Shown: piece by piece, positions 22,193 to 30,274 of the stretch
Position numbering within the stretch: the first letter of the stretch is position 1
Layout: every line of letters begins with the position of its first letter
Program-made: the position numbers and the translations under genes
The notes under the pieces: generated by a model
What the model was told of the DNA's origin: nothing
Database searches by the model: none
The model's input: the letters and a program-made list of their open reading frames with translations, nothing else
Assembly: GCA_023229725.1 (NCBI GenBank)
Contig: JALNYR010000003.1
Coordinates: 1-40,747 of the forward strand
Direction: 5' to 3'
Length of the DNA: 40,747 nt
Origin: Dehalococcoidia bacterium
GTDB lineage: Bacteria > Chloroflexota > Dehalococcoidia > GIF9 > AB-539-J10

Positions 22193-22467
22193 GTCTCAGG
22201 CGTCAGTGTCGGCGACCGGAACTCCTCGATTGCTTTCACGGGGATTGCCGCCTCGTTGACTGAGCCAAATGAGTTCGCCATGCGCGTGATCTCTTCGGCT
22301 TCTTCCCTCACATACACTCCGGCCTCTCGCAGATCGCGGGTGTACCCGCGCCGCTCAGACTTCCACCATCCGTAATGCTCATACGACCAGATCACGAAAG
22401 GGCCAGCCAACATCCAGTCACGCGCTGCTTGAAGGAGTTCCCTCTCAAGGCGTGCATCGTATTCCAT
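22189..22467 (-). CDS. hypothetical helical protein (92 aa)
   Basis: The ATG at 22467 lies eight bases after AAGGAG. It is charged and helical with an aromatic patch (WSYEHYGWWKSERRGY). Function unknown; co-expression with RecT is expected from the overlap. Confidence 0.6.
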   Translation of the reverse strand: MEYDARLERELLQAARDWMLAGPFVIWSYEHYGWWKSERRGYTRDLREAGVYVREEAEEITRMANSFGSVNEAAIPVKAIEEFRSPTLTPET

Positions 22468-23303
22468 CACGCACGCTCCTTGTCTCCGTCAAGTGTCGGC
22501 TCGGCTGGCTTCGTCGGCGCACGCCCGTCCGGTGGGATCTCGGCTTCAACGTCGATCACTGGATCTTTGAGCCCGAGCTTCGCGTCCTCCGCAGAGAAGG
22601 CCCGATCGAGGAGCGCGTCTGTTTCCGGGGTGAGGGCCATCGTTTTCGTTGCGAACCGGATCAGTGCCTTGTAGACCATCGGCTCGTAGTCGTCGCGCCA
22701 CGGCCCGGAGTCCCCCATCTTGCTCTTGCGGCGGATGCGTTCGAGCTGCTCGAAGTTGAGGACGACGTGCCGCTGAACGACTGGACGACCGTCGATCACG
22801 TCCCACCACGTCACGTACCCACACTTCAACTCGGTGCGCTTCTCGTACGTGAAGACGCCCGTGAACTTCGGATCGTGTTCAAGAACGGTCGTCAGACCGC
22901 GCGAGTAGCGCCACCCGTCGTCAACGTGAACGAGCCCCACGTCGAGGCCGGCGACCTTCTTCGATCGATAGACGATGTCCACGAGCCCGCGGTATCCAGC
23001 GATGAACGTCGCATCCTTCGAGCCTGACTTGTTGCGGAAGGCGACGATGTGTCCGAGGTTCATTAGGCCCGTTGGCAACAGCCCCAACACCGCCGCATCC
23101 TCAAGCGCCGCCCGGAAACTCATCGCCGTACACTCCGCAAGGTCCGGATGCCGGCGCACGATTGCCGACGCCATCTGGAGCAGTTGCCCAGCCCGCGCCT
23201 CGTTCTCCATGAGCTGCGACACGGACGGCTTCCACGCGCGAAGGTGCGCGTCCAGCGTGTCCCCCGTTCCGATCGTTGCTAGAGCCGTCTCACTCCTTGG
23301 CAT
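22467..23303 (-). CDS. recT: RecT-family single-strand annealing protein (278 aa)
   Basis: The ATG at 23303 follows GGGGGAG. Family blocks are visible: SFRAALEDAAVLGLLPTG, GHIVAFRNK, FIAGYRGLVDIVYRS, and the late GPWRDDYEPMVYKALIRFATK. RecT proteins anneal complementary DNA strands and work with an exonuclease, here very likely the adjacent RecB/Cas4-like protein whose gene overlaps it by 14 bases. Confidence 0.93.
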   Translation of the reverse strand: MPRSETALATIGTGDTLDAHLRAWKPSVSQLMENEARAGQLLQMASAIVRRHPDLAECTAMSFRAALEDAAVLGLLPTGLMNLGHIVAFRNKSGSKDATFIAGYRGLVDIVYRSKKVAGLDVGLVHVDDGWRYSRGLTTVLEHDPKFTGVFTYEKRTELKCGYVTWWDVIDGRPVVQRHVVLNFEQLERIRRKSKMGDSGPWRDDYEPMVYKALIRFATKTMALTPETDALLDRAFSAEDAKLGLKDPVIDVEAEIPPDGRAPTKPAEPTLDGDKERA

Positions 23304-24495
23304 CCTGCTCCCCCTTCTGAACGTCAACCCACTCAACCGGAGCGCCGCGGGTAAGCGTGCCAGCTTCTTCAAGCCGCTCCATCGCCGCTTCGATCGCCTT
23401 GCCCTTCTCTCCCTTCGGAGCCCTTCCGCTGATGAACTTCTCCAGAGGCTCCTTGCTGACCTTCACCATAGCGGCAAGCTCGTCGTCCGTGAAGTCCGGG
23501 TGAGCGTCGCGCAGGTAGGTCAAGAGGCCGCGCGGGTCAATCTTCGCGTCGCCCGCCCGCTGCTTGATAACCACGGCATCTCCACTCGGCAACTCGACGC
23601 GCCCGCCGTTCAAGCGGACAGCCGTAAGAGCCCCCCGATCGAACTCCTTTAGCATCTTCTTGAGGATCTTTGACACCATCACCGCGCGTCCGAACTTCTC
23701 GGGCTCCAAGATGCTGCCAACAGTCGGAACCGCGAGCGTCCCTTGCCCGTGCGTGAGGACTTCCACGCCCGTCGCCATGAGCTGCATCCGGCCAACGCAC
23801 ACCGCCACGCGCGGGCAGTACCGGCACGCATCGCCCGGAGTGTACGTGCGCCCGTCCCATTCGACCATCGAAGGGACTTCAACCGCCCACGCCTCCACTT
23901 CCGCGGGATCGTAGCGCCGCACGGTCCGCTCGCCCGTCTTGAGCCACGCGACCCAGACAACAACCTCCGTCACGATGCGGGTGTCCGAGCGGTAGAGCGC
24001 GAGCCCCGCCGCTGCGTACGCCAGCATCTGTTGACGGCAACGCGCGTCCTCGGTCCGCTCGCCCGTCTTGTAGTCCCATACGTGAACGATCCCGTCCTCG
24101 CCGCGCTGCACGTAGTCCATTCCATCGGCGCGCCCGCGCAGGATGTAGAGGTCATCATCGAAGCCAAGATCGCCCGGCAACGAGATCTCAAACGGCTGTT
24201 CCACTTCCGGCGACTCGGACAACTGCGGGCGCAGCACGTCAAGGAACTCGCGGCCACGATAGCAGAGCCATCGGATCTCGTCTGCCGACACGCCCCACGC
24301 AAGCGCAACCGGCTCTACGTCCGGCACGTCGCGCAGCCCTTCGGCAACCATGCGCGCAAGGATCTCATGCACGGCGCTGCCGATACGCGCGTCTGCGCCT
24401 TCCTCATGGTCGATCAGGACGGCGTCGTCCTCTGTGTGAGCACTCGCCGCACACGTGTAGATCCGGTCAAGCGCCGACGGTCTCAGCGTGAGCAC
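23290..24495 (-). CDS. RecB/Cas4-like PD-(D/E)XK nuclease with iron-sulfur-type cysteines (401 aa)
   Basis: The GTG at 24495 lies six bases after AAGGAGG. The nuclease core has GSAVHEILARM (His43), GRADGMDYV (Asp124), VWDYKTG (Asp141, Lys143) and QMLAY. Cys15 plus Cys223, 226 and 232 (CRYCPRVAVC) match the four-Cys iron-sulfur pattern of AddB and Cas4 relatives. The C-terminal ~150 residues are helical and may bind DNA or RecT. As partner of RecT it would resect DNA ends. Iron-sulfur content is inferred from motif. Confidence 0.88.
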   Translation of the reverse strand: MLTLRPSALDRIYTCAASAHTEDDAVLIDHEEGADARIGSAVHEILARMVAEGLRDVPDVEPVALAWGVSADEIRWLCYRGREFLDVLRPQLSESPEVEQPFEISLPGDLGFDDDLYILRGRADGMDYVQRGEDGIVHVWDYKTGERTEDARCRQQMLAYAAAGLALYRSDTRIVTEVVVWVAWLKTGERTVRRYDPAEVEAWAVEVPSMVEWDGRTYTPGDACRYCPRVAVCVGRMQLMATGVEVLTHGQGTLAVPTVGSILEPEKFGRAVMVSKILKKMLKEFDRGALTAVRLNGGRVELPSGDAVVIKQRAGDAKIDPRGLLTYLRDAHPDFTDDELAAMVKVSKEPLEKFISGRAPKGEKGKAIEAAMERLEEAGTLTRGAPVEWVDVQKGEQDAKE

Positions 24496-24652
24496 CTTCC
24501 GCCTCCTTCTCAATCTCGCGGTAGAGGGCGAGGGATACTCGGTCGATGTCGCTGTTGATGATCGCCAATCCGCCGCCCAACTCCCTATTGATCTCCCGCG
24601 CCTCTTCGAGCTTCTGTCGCAACTCCCTGAGCAGTTCGAGCCTCGTCTTCAC
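24467..24652 (-). CDS. coiled-coil small protein (61 aa)
   Basis: A GTG start overlaps the preceding stop behind AAGGAGG. Nearly the whole chain is a charged coiled coil (LLRELRQKLEEAREINRELG). It overlaps the nuclease start by 29 bases. Function unknown. Confidence 0.6.
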   Translation of the reverse strand: MKTRLELLRELRQKLEEAREINRELGGGLAIINSDIDRVSLALYREIEKEAEGAHAETVGA

Positions 24653-24813
24653 GATTCCTCCTTGACAACCCTCTTGTACTCTGCGCTCTCTCCGTAGTGA
24701 ACTAGCGCCGATGCAACCAACTCCGTGAGCGTGCGCCCCGTCGCGCGCCAGTCCTTGATGACCTTGGCGGACTTACCACCGCTCGGGAGCATCACCGGGC
24801 CGATCCTGACCAT
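24649..24813 (-). CDS. small hypothetical protein (54 aa)
   Basis: The start is uncertain among ATGs at 24822 and 24813; the latter is better spaced from GAGG. The chain ends in a helix (TLTELVASALVHYGESAEYKRVV). It overlaps the upstream gene by ~40 bases. Function unknown. Confidence 0.5.
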   Translation of the reverse strand: MVRIGPVMLPSGGKSAKVIKDWRATGRTLTELVASALVHYGESAEYKRVVKEES

Positions 24814-25102
24814 CGTCCCCATTCCTCGCTGCGCCAAGAAGAATCACCTCCTCGTCACGCGTCATCCCGACCTCCGCGATGCGCTGTTCTACCTCGTGGA
24901 TGAGATCGAACAGGAAGCCTCCAGCGTTCGCCGCCGCGAAGCGCGCGAAGTATTCCTTGTCTCCGAACTTCGGTTGCATCCCGTACAGGAGCTTCAACCT
25001 CTCGACGATGCGATGTGTGTCCGCGCGCGCCTCCGTGAGGATCTTCAACTCCTCGTCGAGCGAGACGGTGCAGACGATTCCGCGAGCTTCTCTGATGGGC
25101 AT
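24773..25102 (-). CDS. hypothetical helical protein (109 aa)
   Basis: The ATG lies five bases after AAGGAGG. The body is helical (EELKILTEARADTHRIVERLKLLYG; GFLFDLIHEVEQRIAEVG). No family is recognised. It is the second gene of the early operon. Confidence 0.6.
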   Translation of the reverse strand: MPIREARGIVCTVSLDEELKILTEARADTHRIVERLKLLYGMQPKFGDKEYFARFAAANAGGFLFDLIHEVEQRIAEVGMTRDEEVILLGAARNGDDGQDRPGDAPERW

Positions 25103-25131
25103 GAGCGCCTCCTTGTCTCTTTTGCCCTACG

Positions 25132-25374
25132 TCATCCAGCGTTGTAGCTGGCACATATCACGCCCTTGTGCGTGCCCGTCTTAGCCTCGCCGAGGTACTC
25201 ACATTGGACGTAGGCAGGGTCTACCACCCAACTGCCTGTGCTATGAGTCGTGATGTCGTCTCCCTTACCCGGGCTCATCCGCTTCGCCTCGGCTTCCGTA
25301 TCTGCGGCAACAACAGCCGAGTCGTAGGTCTCGTAGCCCCTGTTTTTCTCTTGGCTTATCTTCCACAGCTTCAT
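25132..25374 (-). CDS. first early-operon protein (80 aa)
   Basis: The ATG follows AAGGAGG and is the first start after the early promoter. MKLWKISQEKNRGYETYDSAVVAADTEAEAKRM matches a common small phage protein pattern in which a beta strand and DSAVVAA-type helix recur. Function unknown. Being first after a near-consensus promoter, it should be strongly expressed early. Confidence 0.7.
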   Translation of the reverse strand: MKLWKISQEKNRGYETYDSAVVAADTEAEAKRMSPGKGDDITTHSTGSWVVDPAYVQCEYLGEAKTGTHKGVICASYNAG

Positions 25375-25395
25375 TCCGCGCCTCCTTCACCGCGT

Positions 25396-25424
25396 ACTAT
25401 ATATCTATCTGGATGGATTGTCAA
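25396..25424 (-). promoter_or_regulatory. near-consensus sigma70 promoter (early)
   Basis: On the minus strand TTGACA (25424-25419) and TATAGT (25401-25396) are 17 bases apart, with A/T-rich DNA around the -10 box. It opens the operon from 25374 through the recombination and replication genes. Confidence 0.88.
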
Positions 25425-25436
25425 TACCAAGACAAA

Positions 25437-25458
25437 GGGGCCAGCCGAAGCCAGCCCC
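25437..25458 (-). terminator. intrinsic terminator after the lysis-like genes
   Basis: A 9-bp stem (two G-T pairs) closed by a TTCG tetraloop is followed on the minus strand by TTTGTCTT. It ends the tail/lysis transcript 35 bases after the last gene and just before the early promoter. Confidence 0.8.
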
Positions 25459-25492
25459 AGAGGAGGAGAAGTCCCCGGCGAAGGGGAGATCT

Positions 25493-26161
25493 CTACTTCT
25501 TCTTCGGCTTGCAGTTGTTCGGGATGACTGCCACCTCCTGAATCCATTCGGGCGTGATCTCCACTCCGTCTGCGTTGCGGGCCGTGAAGTGGATCGAGAG
25601 CACATCCGTTGCTAGTTGAATCGCGGCAGCCGGCGGCAGATCAGTGCTGATCGTGCCACAGTCCTTCGGCGCAGCATCCGGCTTGCCAAGCGGGATGAAG
25701 CCGCACGGGTAGCCCGCGCCAATCTGCGCGTACGGGCGGACCGCATTCGCATAGAGCACGAGTTCACCCGGAACAACCCACTCACCATCGCACTGCGGCC
25801 CGGTGTCGCCCATGTAGGCAGGCACTCGGGCGGCGTCCGACTTGCGGAATGCCGTAACCTTGACCTTGTACGGACCGGTTCCGTTGTCGATGAGCCCGCG
25901 GTCAATGCCGCAAGGGCCATCCGCAGACGTTGCCGGCTTGTTCGGCCAGCACGCGAGGACGATTCGTTGTCCCTCATCACAGGACGCCGGCAAGAGGAAG
26001 CCCGCGAAGCGCGGCGCGGGACGCTTCCCGGCAGGAATGCCCGGAACAAACGGCGTGTCCGGAGTGTTCGTCTGTGGCTTCTTGCGGAGGAACACGATCC
26101 ACACGCCCACCGCCGCCAGCCCCCAGAACACGACCATGCCAAGCAGTTGATTCGTCGTCAT
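25493..26161 (-). CDS. N-terminally anchored protein of unknown function (222 aa)
   Basis: The ATG follows GGAGGCGACC. Residues 6-25 (LLGMVVFWGLAAVGVWIVFL) form one membrane segment followed by RKK, so the N-terminus is likely outside the cytoplasm; a signal-anchor with the opposite orientation cannot be excluded. The rest is Pro/Gly-rich with five to six Cys. No lysin or spanin motif is visible. Its place after the holin-like gene suggests a role in lysis or in the envelope. Confidence 0.6.
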   Translation of the reverse strand: MTTNQLLGMVVFWGLAAVGVWIVFLRKKPQTNTPDTPFVPGIPAGKRPAPRFAGFLLPASCDEGQRIVLACWPNKPATSADGPCGIDRGLIDNGTGPYKVKVTAFRKSDAARVPAYMGDTGPQCDGEWVVPGELVLYANAVRPYAQIGAGYPCGFIPLGKPDAAPKDCGTISTDLPPAAAIQLATDVLSIHFTARNADGVEITPEWIQEVAVIPNNCKPKKK

Positions 26162-26170
26162 GGTCGCCTC

Positions 26171-26467
26171 CTAGAGCGTCTCACTCGGCAACTTGAGGTC
26201 CAGCTTCTCCTTGATGCTACGGAAGAGGACCTGCGCCGTACCGAAGATGATGCCCGTGCCCTGGAGCATGAGCGCCGGATTCGTCAGGATCTCGGTGATG
26301 CCGCCCGCGCCCGTCAGTACAGACACGGCGACGGAGAGCACGATCGAGATGAGCACGGCGGCCCAGAGCATCCTGGTCCCGTCAAGCTTGAACGTCTTCT
26401 TGAGCCACTGGCAGACAGGGACGGCAATCGCCCCGGCGAGTAGCTGTACTACCGCTTCACTCCACAT
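26171..26467 (-). CDS. holin-like membrane protein (98 aa)
   Basis: The ATG follows AGGAGGAAG. Two to three hydrophobic segments are visible (AVVQLLAGAIAVPVCQWL; MLWAAVLISIVLSVAVSVL; ALMLQGTGIIFGTAQVLF), and the C-terminus is charged (KEKLDLKLPSE). Size, topology and context fit a holin, which would open the inner membrane at lysis. Confidence 0.65.
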   Translation of the reverse strand: MWSEAVVQLLAGAIAVPVCQWLKKTFKLDGTRMLWAAVLISIVLSVAVSVLTGAGGITEILTNPALMLQGTGIIFGTAQVLFRSIKEKLDLKLPSETL

Positions 26468-26530
26468 CTCTACCTTCCTCCTCTTCCGGCTACGATTTCG
26501 GGGGCGCAGCGCCGGTCCCTACGCTCCCGG

Positions 26531-26860
26531 TTAGAACTGGATGAACTTGCCAACGATGGTCACAATCCCGCTTCCGATGGCAAGCCAGATAGCTAGGCGC
26601 GTCTGTATGCGCTGCTTCCTCGTGGACTTCTCTTCGTCGAGCCGTTCCCGTTCGTTCTTCTGAAGGCCCCCGACCGCTCCCTCGATCGTCGAGAGACGGG
26701 ACGAAAATGACGGCTGACCGTTTCCTTCAAGCAGCACACGAATGAGCTTGCCTACTCCCTGACGGGTCTCGCCCACGTCGCGTTCGATTGTCTCGAGGCG
26801 GCGGTCTGTTTCCGCGCGCCGCGCCTCACACAAGGACTCGCTGACTGTTGGATCCGCCAA
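26531..26860 (-). CDS. coiled-coil protein with C-terminal membrane segment, XhlA-like (109 aa)
   Basis: A TTG start at 26860 lies five bases after AAGGAG, directly after the previous stop. The chain is a coiled coil (AETDRRLETIERDVGETRQGVGKL) and ends in a hydrophobic segment (LAIWLAIGSGIVTIVGKFIQF). This is the layout of XhlA/hemolysin-type proteins that assist holins. The link is by architecture only. Confidence 0.6.
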   Translation of the reverse strand: MADPTVSESLCEARRAETDRRLETIERDVGETRQGVGKLIRVLLEGNGQPSFSSRLSTIEGAVGGLQKNERERLDEEKSTRKQRIQTRLAIWLAIGSGIVTIVGKFIQF

Positions 26861-26883
26861 GAGTGCTCCTTTCGCGTTCCAGT

Positions 26884-27135
26884 CTATCCGTCTCCGCGTC
26901 GGAAAACAGGCCCCTCGAACGAGGCCCGATCCACCGCCGAGAAGTCCACTTCCTTCAAGTCCGGCAGCCCTTCGATGCGGCTGCGGATCCGTTCCCATGC
27001 TTCGCGCTGGGCTCCGATATGTTTCTCGCGTTCCATTGCCGCGCGCGCGTCGATCGACTGCACGGCGAAGAGATGGGCCATCAACTCCATCTTCTCCTCG
27101 CGGGTCAGCTTGATCTCTTTCCGTTCCTTCGCCAC
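26884..27135 (-). CDS. small charged helical protein (83 aa)
   Basis: The GTG at 27135 follows GGAGGAG directly after the tail-hub stop. The chain is helical and charged (ERKEIKLTREEKMELMAHLF). No family is recognised. It links the tail genes to the lysis-like genes. Confidence 0.6.
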   Translation of the reverse strand: MAKERKEIKLTREEKMELMAHLFAVQSIDARAAMEREKHIGAQREAWERIRSRIEGLPDLKEVDFSAVDRASFEGPVFRRGDG

Positions 27136-27143
27136 GTCTCCTC

Positions 27144-29120
27144 CTATGTCGTGAACGTGATCTTTCGAGTCGCCCCACCGATGACGACCGTGATTTCCCC
27201 CGCCCCGAGCGCGCCGCCGGTCGTCACCCACGCGGTGACCTGCATCGGAGAACTTCCGCCAATGTCAAAGTACAGATCGTCATAGGCGTAGAGGTAGAGG
27301 TCTCCGCGTTGCGCCTCTACAGTTACGTCCGTGTAGCCTTTGAGGCTCACGTTCTCCGTCAGCAGTAGGTAAGACGAGTTCGCCACGGTGCCGTCCGTCG
27401 AGTACCCGAGCCATTCGTCGTTGTCAATGTTCAGGCAGTGAGGGTAGGCGTCCGTTCCGCCGCGGAAGTCGGTGCAGTTGTAGAGCGCGTGGCCGCTCAT
27501 GTTGAGGTCTGCGGCGATCGTTCCGGTGATGTCCCCGACCACGATGAGTTGCGTGCCCGTCCACTTCATGTAGTTGGTCGCGTCGCCGATCGTGAACATG
27601 GACGCGCCGGCAGCGTAGCCGAGCCAGAATCCTGGGTCCGTGTCAGACGGTCCGGTCTTGCCCTGGCAGATGGCGCTACCCGTCGTCTCAGCGAGCGTGA
27701 TCGTCTGAGCGTCGATCGTTCCTGCGGTGATCTTGTCTGCGGAGAGCGAGGCGATTTTCCCGCTGGTCACGGCTAGGTCTACGATCTGCAACGTGTCCAC
27801 GATTCCCGTAGTCGCGGAGATGTCCAGCGCCGAAACCTTGATCGAGAGCGTGCCCAGCACGGGGTTGAAGTCGAACCAGTACGTGCCGTCTGAGGCGTAG
27901 AGCCTGCCAGTGGAATCCATGTAGGTCTTCCACCCGCTATCGTAGTAGCCGAGGTAGTCGGTCGAGACGTAGAGCCCCGCGCCGCTCGGTGCGCCGGGCA
28001 ACGCGCCGGGCGTTCCGCCGGGGATGTTCGAGACGTCGATGTTCGAGAGGTCGTTGACGTTGACCTGTTCGGCGGCAGAGAAGTCGAACTCCTCGCCCTT
28101 GTTGGCAAGCTCTAGCGTCACGTCGCCGGGCGCGCCGGTCACGTCGGACTTCGTGAGGGACATCACGCGCACGGACACGTCGATTCCGAGGATTGAATCC
28201 GTCACGGTCACGAGCGCGCCGATGGTGAAGGTGTCGATCGACTCGTTTGTGATGCGCACGAGGTCCGCCGCGGAGATCGTGTACGTCATCTTCGGTTCGG
28301 CGAGCGTGACGAGCAGGTCAACCGCCGCGGCGTAGAGTTGGGCCTCGGTCGTGTAGCGTTGGTCCGTCCAGTGGCGCGTGAGCGTGCCGTACGTGGCGAC
28401 GTTGCACGTGATGTAAGCGAGGCCACCGGGCTCTACCGTCGTAATCCCGATCTGATCGACTCCGCTTCCTGCGCCATGCGGATAGAGCTTCGTGACGAGG
28501 TCGGAGTAGTCGGCTTCGCGTGCAAGCTCTTTGGCGTTGCGCCCGTAGTCGATGTAGGCCGTCGGGGTGCTGGGCGGTGCAATGAGGTTCAGCGTCCACG
28601 GGTAGGTCGCCGTGCTGAAGGTGAAGAAGTATCCGGCCTGGAAGCGTCCCGGCACGTCGAGTACCGCGCGCAGTAGCTTCGTGCCGCGCGCCCATTCGTA
28701 GAGGAAGTCCTCTGAGAAGTCGCAGGTTCCGAGCGTCCAGCGCGCGACTGCCTGGGATGCGAGGATGGCTGTCAGCGCCGCGGAGGTTCCCGCCACCGCG
28801 CCCGCGTAGGTGGTCGCTGCGAACTCATCATCGTTCAGCGTGGCGAGCGCGTGCTCGCAGTCGAATCGAACGTAGTCGTGGCCCTTCGTCTCCTTGATGA
28901 TGCGGAAGAGCTCGATGCGCGTGTCACCGTTCCACAGTTCGGCGAATCGCTGCGCCGTGATCTCGGACAGGTGCTCGTCGTCGAGCGGGACGGAGAACGA
29001 TGCGGTGCCGACTTCGTTGGCGCGGAGCGTGTAGGAGATGCCGAAGGCGCGCGGCAGGTACGCGGCCTTGTTCATTGCGGCGTCATAGATGATGACGGGC
29101 GCGGTCACTGGTGCGGTCAT
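27144..29120 (-). CDS. Tal-type tail hub protein with fibre-like C-terminus (658 aa)
   Basis: Residues ~1-350 have the pattern of prophage tail endopeptidase/tail hub proteins (IIYDAAMNKAAYLPRAFGISY; WNGDTRIELFRIIKET; YPHGAGSGVDQIG). After residue ~350 come Pro/Gly linker (GGTPGALPGAPSG) and beta-rich fibre-like repeats with ADKITAGTIDAQTITL, a motif common before receptor-binding tips. No catalytic peptidase motif was identified. It closes the tail tube at the tip. The ATG overlaps the previous stop. Confidence 0.8.
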   Translation of the reverse strand: MTAPVTAPVIIYDAAMNKAAYLPRAFGISYTLRANEVGTASFSVPLDDEHLSEITAQRFAELWNGDTRIELFRIIKETKGHDYVRFDCEHALATLNDDEFAATTYAGAVAGTSAALTAILASQAVARWTLGTCDFSEDFLYEWARGTKLLRAVLDVPGRFQAGYFFTFSTATYPWTLNLIAPPSTPTAYIDYGRNAKELAREADYSDLVTKLYPHGAGSGVDQIGITTVEPGGLAYITCNVATYGTLTRHWTDQRYTTEAQLYAAAVDLLVTLAEPKMTYTISAADLVRITNESIDTFTIGALVTVTDSILGIDVSVRVMSLTKSDVTGAPGDVTLELANKGEEFDFSAAEQVNVNDLSNIDVSNIPGGTPGALPGAPSGAGLYVSTDYLGYYDSGWKTYMDSTGRLYASDGTYWFDFNPVLGTLSIKVSALDISATTGIVDTLQIVDLAVTSGKIASLSADKITAGTIDAQTITLAETTGSAICQGKTGPSDTDPGFWLGYAAGASMFTIGDATNYMKWTGTQLIVVGDITGTIAADLNMSGHALYNCTDFRGGTDAYPHCLNIDNDEWLGYSTDGTVANSSYLLLTENVSLKGYTDVTVEAQRGDLYLYAYDDLYFDIGGSSPMQVTAWVTTGGALGAGEITVVIGGATRKITFTT

Positions 29121-30274
29121 AGCTCGCGCTCCTTGTGGCGAATGGTGAGGGCGGCGGTGCGCGCTGCTTCTGCGTCATCCCAGGTGAGAGTGTTCACGCC
29201 CGGGTAGACGCTGGGGAAGTCTCCCGAGTGGTTGTAGCGCACGTCAGATCCGTTCAGTTTGACGGTCCGCTTGTCGCAGTCGATCTCTAGGAAGTCACCC
29301 GGTGCGAGGGTGCCCGCGTACGATAGCGCCTGGATGATGTAGAGGAGAGCCGACGCGGAGAGAGAAGACGCGGACGTGATGGAGACGGTTGCCGTGATGA
29401 ACTTGTCGCCCACCGCGCCGACGTTGCCCGCCGCGATGATGGCCGACTCCGCGCCGACCACCTGCGCGACGCGCCACCCCGCCGCTTGAAGAATGGAGGA
29501 AACGGACATCGCAGATGTAGCGAGGATCGGCATACCGCCCGCCGCAATCAGCGAGGCGATGGCCTGCGCAGACATCTCCCCGAACTTGATCTGCGGAGGA
29601 TTTGCGAACAGCGATGCGACTGCCGCGAGCGCCGCTTGGCCGTTGAAGACACGCAGAGGGTCGGCGGTGATCGTCGCGGAGACGGAAGCGGACAGCGTTC
29701 CGGAGTAGATCGTTCCCCACGTTACCGTCAGATATGTTGCCTGTCCGCTGTAATGGTAGCAGCCCAGTTCCTCCTCTCCAGAAGGTGCGGTTCCCGCGAT
29801 CTCTCGGTTGTTGCGGAGCATGAAGCGCGTGTAGCCTTCTGGAACAATCCATGATCTGCCGGTCGAGTTGAGTGTCAGAGTATTCCATGCGCTTAGGACG
29901 ATGTCCGCACTCGCAAGCGAGCCGCCGTCCCCGCTGTACAAGGAGTAGTTGTAGTCTTCGAGAGCAATCGGGTAATACGGGCGCGTCCCGCCCCCAGTCT
30001 GCACAACAACGCTCCACGCCGTGTCCGCAGAGAGCGAGTTTGCGTACAGATGAATTGCCGCGCCTGTGATGTTGGACCCCACAGGGATCACGCTCGTATC
30101 GAACACGAGCGGCATTCGCGTGATGTTGTACGTTGTCCCAAAGTTGCGCTGCCCGCACAGCGCGAAGGTTGTTAGCAGCACGTCAGCCGATGCTGCTGCG
30201 CGGAGCGTCGTGTACGACGCTAGAGGTCCTTTATACAGTGATTTGTACGTACCGAGCGCCGTGAAGTTCGCCAC
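29117..30274 (-). CDS. tail protein with 20-residue repeats and Dit-like C-terminal domain (385 aa)
   Basis: The GTG at 30274 lies eight bases after GAGG. Residues ~1-190 are beta-rich and resemble a carbohydrate-binding jelly roll (EDYNYSLYSGDGGSL; EGYTRFMLRNN). Six units of 20 residues follow (~193-312), each of the type xxxAxxIASLxAxGxxxIxx. The last ~65 residues (APGDFLEIDCDKRTVKLNG, then DFPSVYPGVNTLTWDD) match the C-terminal part of siphovirus distal tail proteins. The upstream gene shares repeat and end domain. A variable stalk or receptor-binding protein is likely. Confidence 0.7.
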   Translation of the reverse strand: MANFTALGTYKSLYKGPLASYTTLRAAASADVLLTTFALCGQRNFGTTYNITRMPLVFDTSVIPVGSNITGAAIHLYANSLSADTAWSVVVQTGGGTRPYYPIALEDYNYSLYSGDGGSLASADIVLSAWNTLTLNSTGRSWIVPEGYTRFMLRNNREIAGTAPSGEEELGCYHYSGQATYLTVTWGTIYSGTLSASVSATITADPLRVFNGQAALAAVASLFANPPQIKFGEMSAQAIASLIAAGGMPILATSAMSVSSILQAAGWRVAQVVGAESAIIAAGNVGAVGDKFITATVSITSASSLSASALLYIIQALSYAGTLAPGDFLEIDCDKRTVKLNGSDVRYNHSGDFPSVYPGVNTLTWDDAEAARTAALTIRHKEREL

